Origin: Methylovorus sp035565335
Lineage (GTDB): Bacteria > Pseudomonadota > Gammaproteobacteria > Burkholderiales > Methylophilaceae
DNA length: 13,908 nt
Reading direction: 5' to 3'
NCBI GenBank assembly: GCA_035565335.1
Contig: DATMSO010000007.1
Location: 1-13,908 of the forward strand
The notes under the pieces are model-generated. The model worked only from the letters and a program-made list of their open reading frames with translations. It had not been told where the DNA came from and ran no database searches. How positions within the stretch are numbered: position 1 is the first letter of the stretch; each line of letters begins with the position of its first letter. A program made the position numbers and the translations under genes. Of this stretch, positions 13,243-13,908 are shown piece after piece.

Positions 13243-13908
13243 ATGTTTGAAATTCAAGACCTGAATGTGAGTTATGGCCAGAGCCAGGTGATCCATGGTC
13301 TCAGCTTCAAGGCGGAGCGCAACGAGACCTTGGCTATCATGGGCCGCAATGGCATGGGCAAGACCACGCTGTTCAAATCGCTGATGGGCATTTTGCCCAG
13401 CAAGGCGGCCAAAGCAACGGTGGACGGCGTGGACCTCAATGGCAACGAAAGCCACGAGCGTGTCGCCAAAGGCCTTGCCTATGTACCGCAAGGTCGGATG
13501 ATTTTCCCCACCATGACGGTGCAGGAAAACATCATGACCGGCATGGAGAAATCCAAGACGCGTGAAATCCCAGAGGATATTTACGCCTTGTTTCCTGTGC
13601 TGTTTGAAATGCGTAACCGCAAGGGCGGCAATCTCTCCGGTGGTCAGCAACAGCAGCTGGCGATTGCCCGCGCGCTGGTCACCAACCCCAAGGTATTGCT
13701 GCTGGATGAGCCCACCGAGGGCATACAGCCCTCCATCATCAAGGACATTGCCAAGGTGCTGAACGAGATCCGCAAAATGCGCGAGATCACCATCATCGTG
13801 TCCGAGCAGGTGCTCAGCTTTACCATGGAAATTGCCGATCGCATCATCGTGATCGACAAGGGTAAATTCATCCACGAAAACAAGCGTGAAGAAGTGGATG
13901 CGGCCAAG
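13243..13908 (+). CDS. urtE: ABC importer ATPase, UrtE/LivF type (partial, runs off right edge)
   Basis: The frame is open from the ATG at 13243, preceded by GGGAG, to the last base: 222 residues with only a few expected to be missing. Motifs are Walker A GRNGMGKT (34-41), signature LSGGQ (131-135) and Walker B LLLDEP (152-157). Gln189 stands at the switch position (VSEQV) where most ABC ATPases have His; this replacement is normal for the LivF/UrtE branch. It is the second motor subunit of the amide/urea importer. Whether further operon genes, such as urease or more amide enzymes, lie downstream cannot be seen. Confidence 0.92.
   Translation, partial: MFEIQDLNVSYGQSQVIHGLSFKAERNETLAIMGRNGMGKTTLFKSLMGILPSKAAKATVDGVDLNGNESHERVAKGLAYVPQGRMIFPTMTVQENIMTGMEKSKTREIPEDIYALFPVLFEMRNRKGGNLSGGQQQQLAIARALVTNPKVLLLDEPTEGIQPSIIKDIAKVLNEIRKMREITIIVSEQVLSFTMEIADRIIVIDKGKFIHENKREEVDAAK

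Noticed and set aside
1..13908. CRISPR array, insertion sequence or phage genes
   Set aside because: No regularly spaced repeats, transposase, integrase or phage structural motifs were seen.

Overview
The window looks like the chromosome of a betaproteobacterial methylotroph of the Methylophilaceae type (Methylophilus, Methylovorus or Methylobacillus). The main reason is the right half, whose gene order (porin, formamidase, FmdB, substrate-binding protein, two permeases, two ATPases) matches the fmdCABDEF short-chain amide/urea locus known from Methylophilus methylotrophus. The genus call is inference from gene content and moderate GC. No sequence search was possible.

Left part (1-2196). A partial AT-rich gene for a zinc-ribbon/RDD membrane protein runs off the left edge on the minus strand. 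A 415-base gene-poor stretch follows. Next come a Nudix ADP-sugar pyrophosphatase and a YeeZ-like NAD(P)-binding protein, separated by 1 base on the plus strand. Middle part (2379-5789). A minus-strand pair encodes a prolyl-hydroxylase-like 2-oxoglutarate oxygenase and a group II PLP-dependent decarboxylase, also separated by 1 base. A small coiled-coil protein with a C-terminal membrane anchor follows on the minus strand. A complete tRNA-Val(GAC) gene on the plus strand has a clear promoter and a bidirectional terminator. Last is a minus-strand lipoprotein whose two ends carry copies of the same Cys/Trp motif.

Right part (6029-13908). One long plus-strand operon: fmdC (outer-membrane porin), fmdA (formamidase), fmdB (zinc-ribbon protein), fmdD (periplasmic amide/urea-binding protein), fmdE and fmdF (LivH/LivM-type permeases), then urtD-like and urtE-like ATPases, the last cut by the right edge. 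Together they would bring short-chain amides or urea across the outer membrane, bind them in the periplasm, import them with ATP, and hydrolyse formamide to formate and ammonia as a nitrogen source.

Most of the window belongs to known families, and I do not see a clearly new system. The most useful second looks are the strong stem-loops without T-tracts in the fmdC-fmdA and fmdD-fmdE gaps, the TGACGT-rich divergent region before fmdC, the duplicated motif in the lipoprotein, the oxygenase/decarboxylase pair, and the foreign-looking codon use of the left-edge RDD gene.
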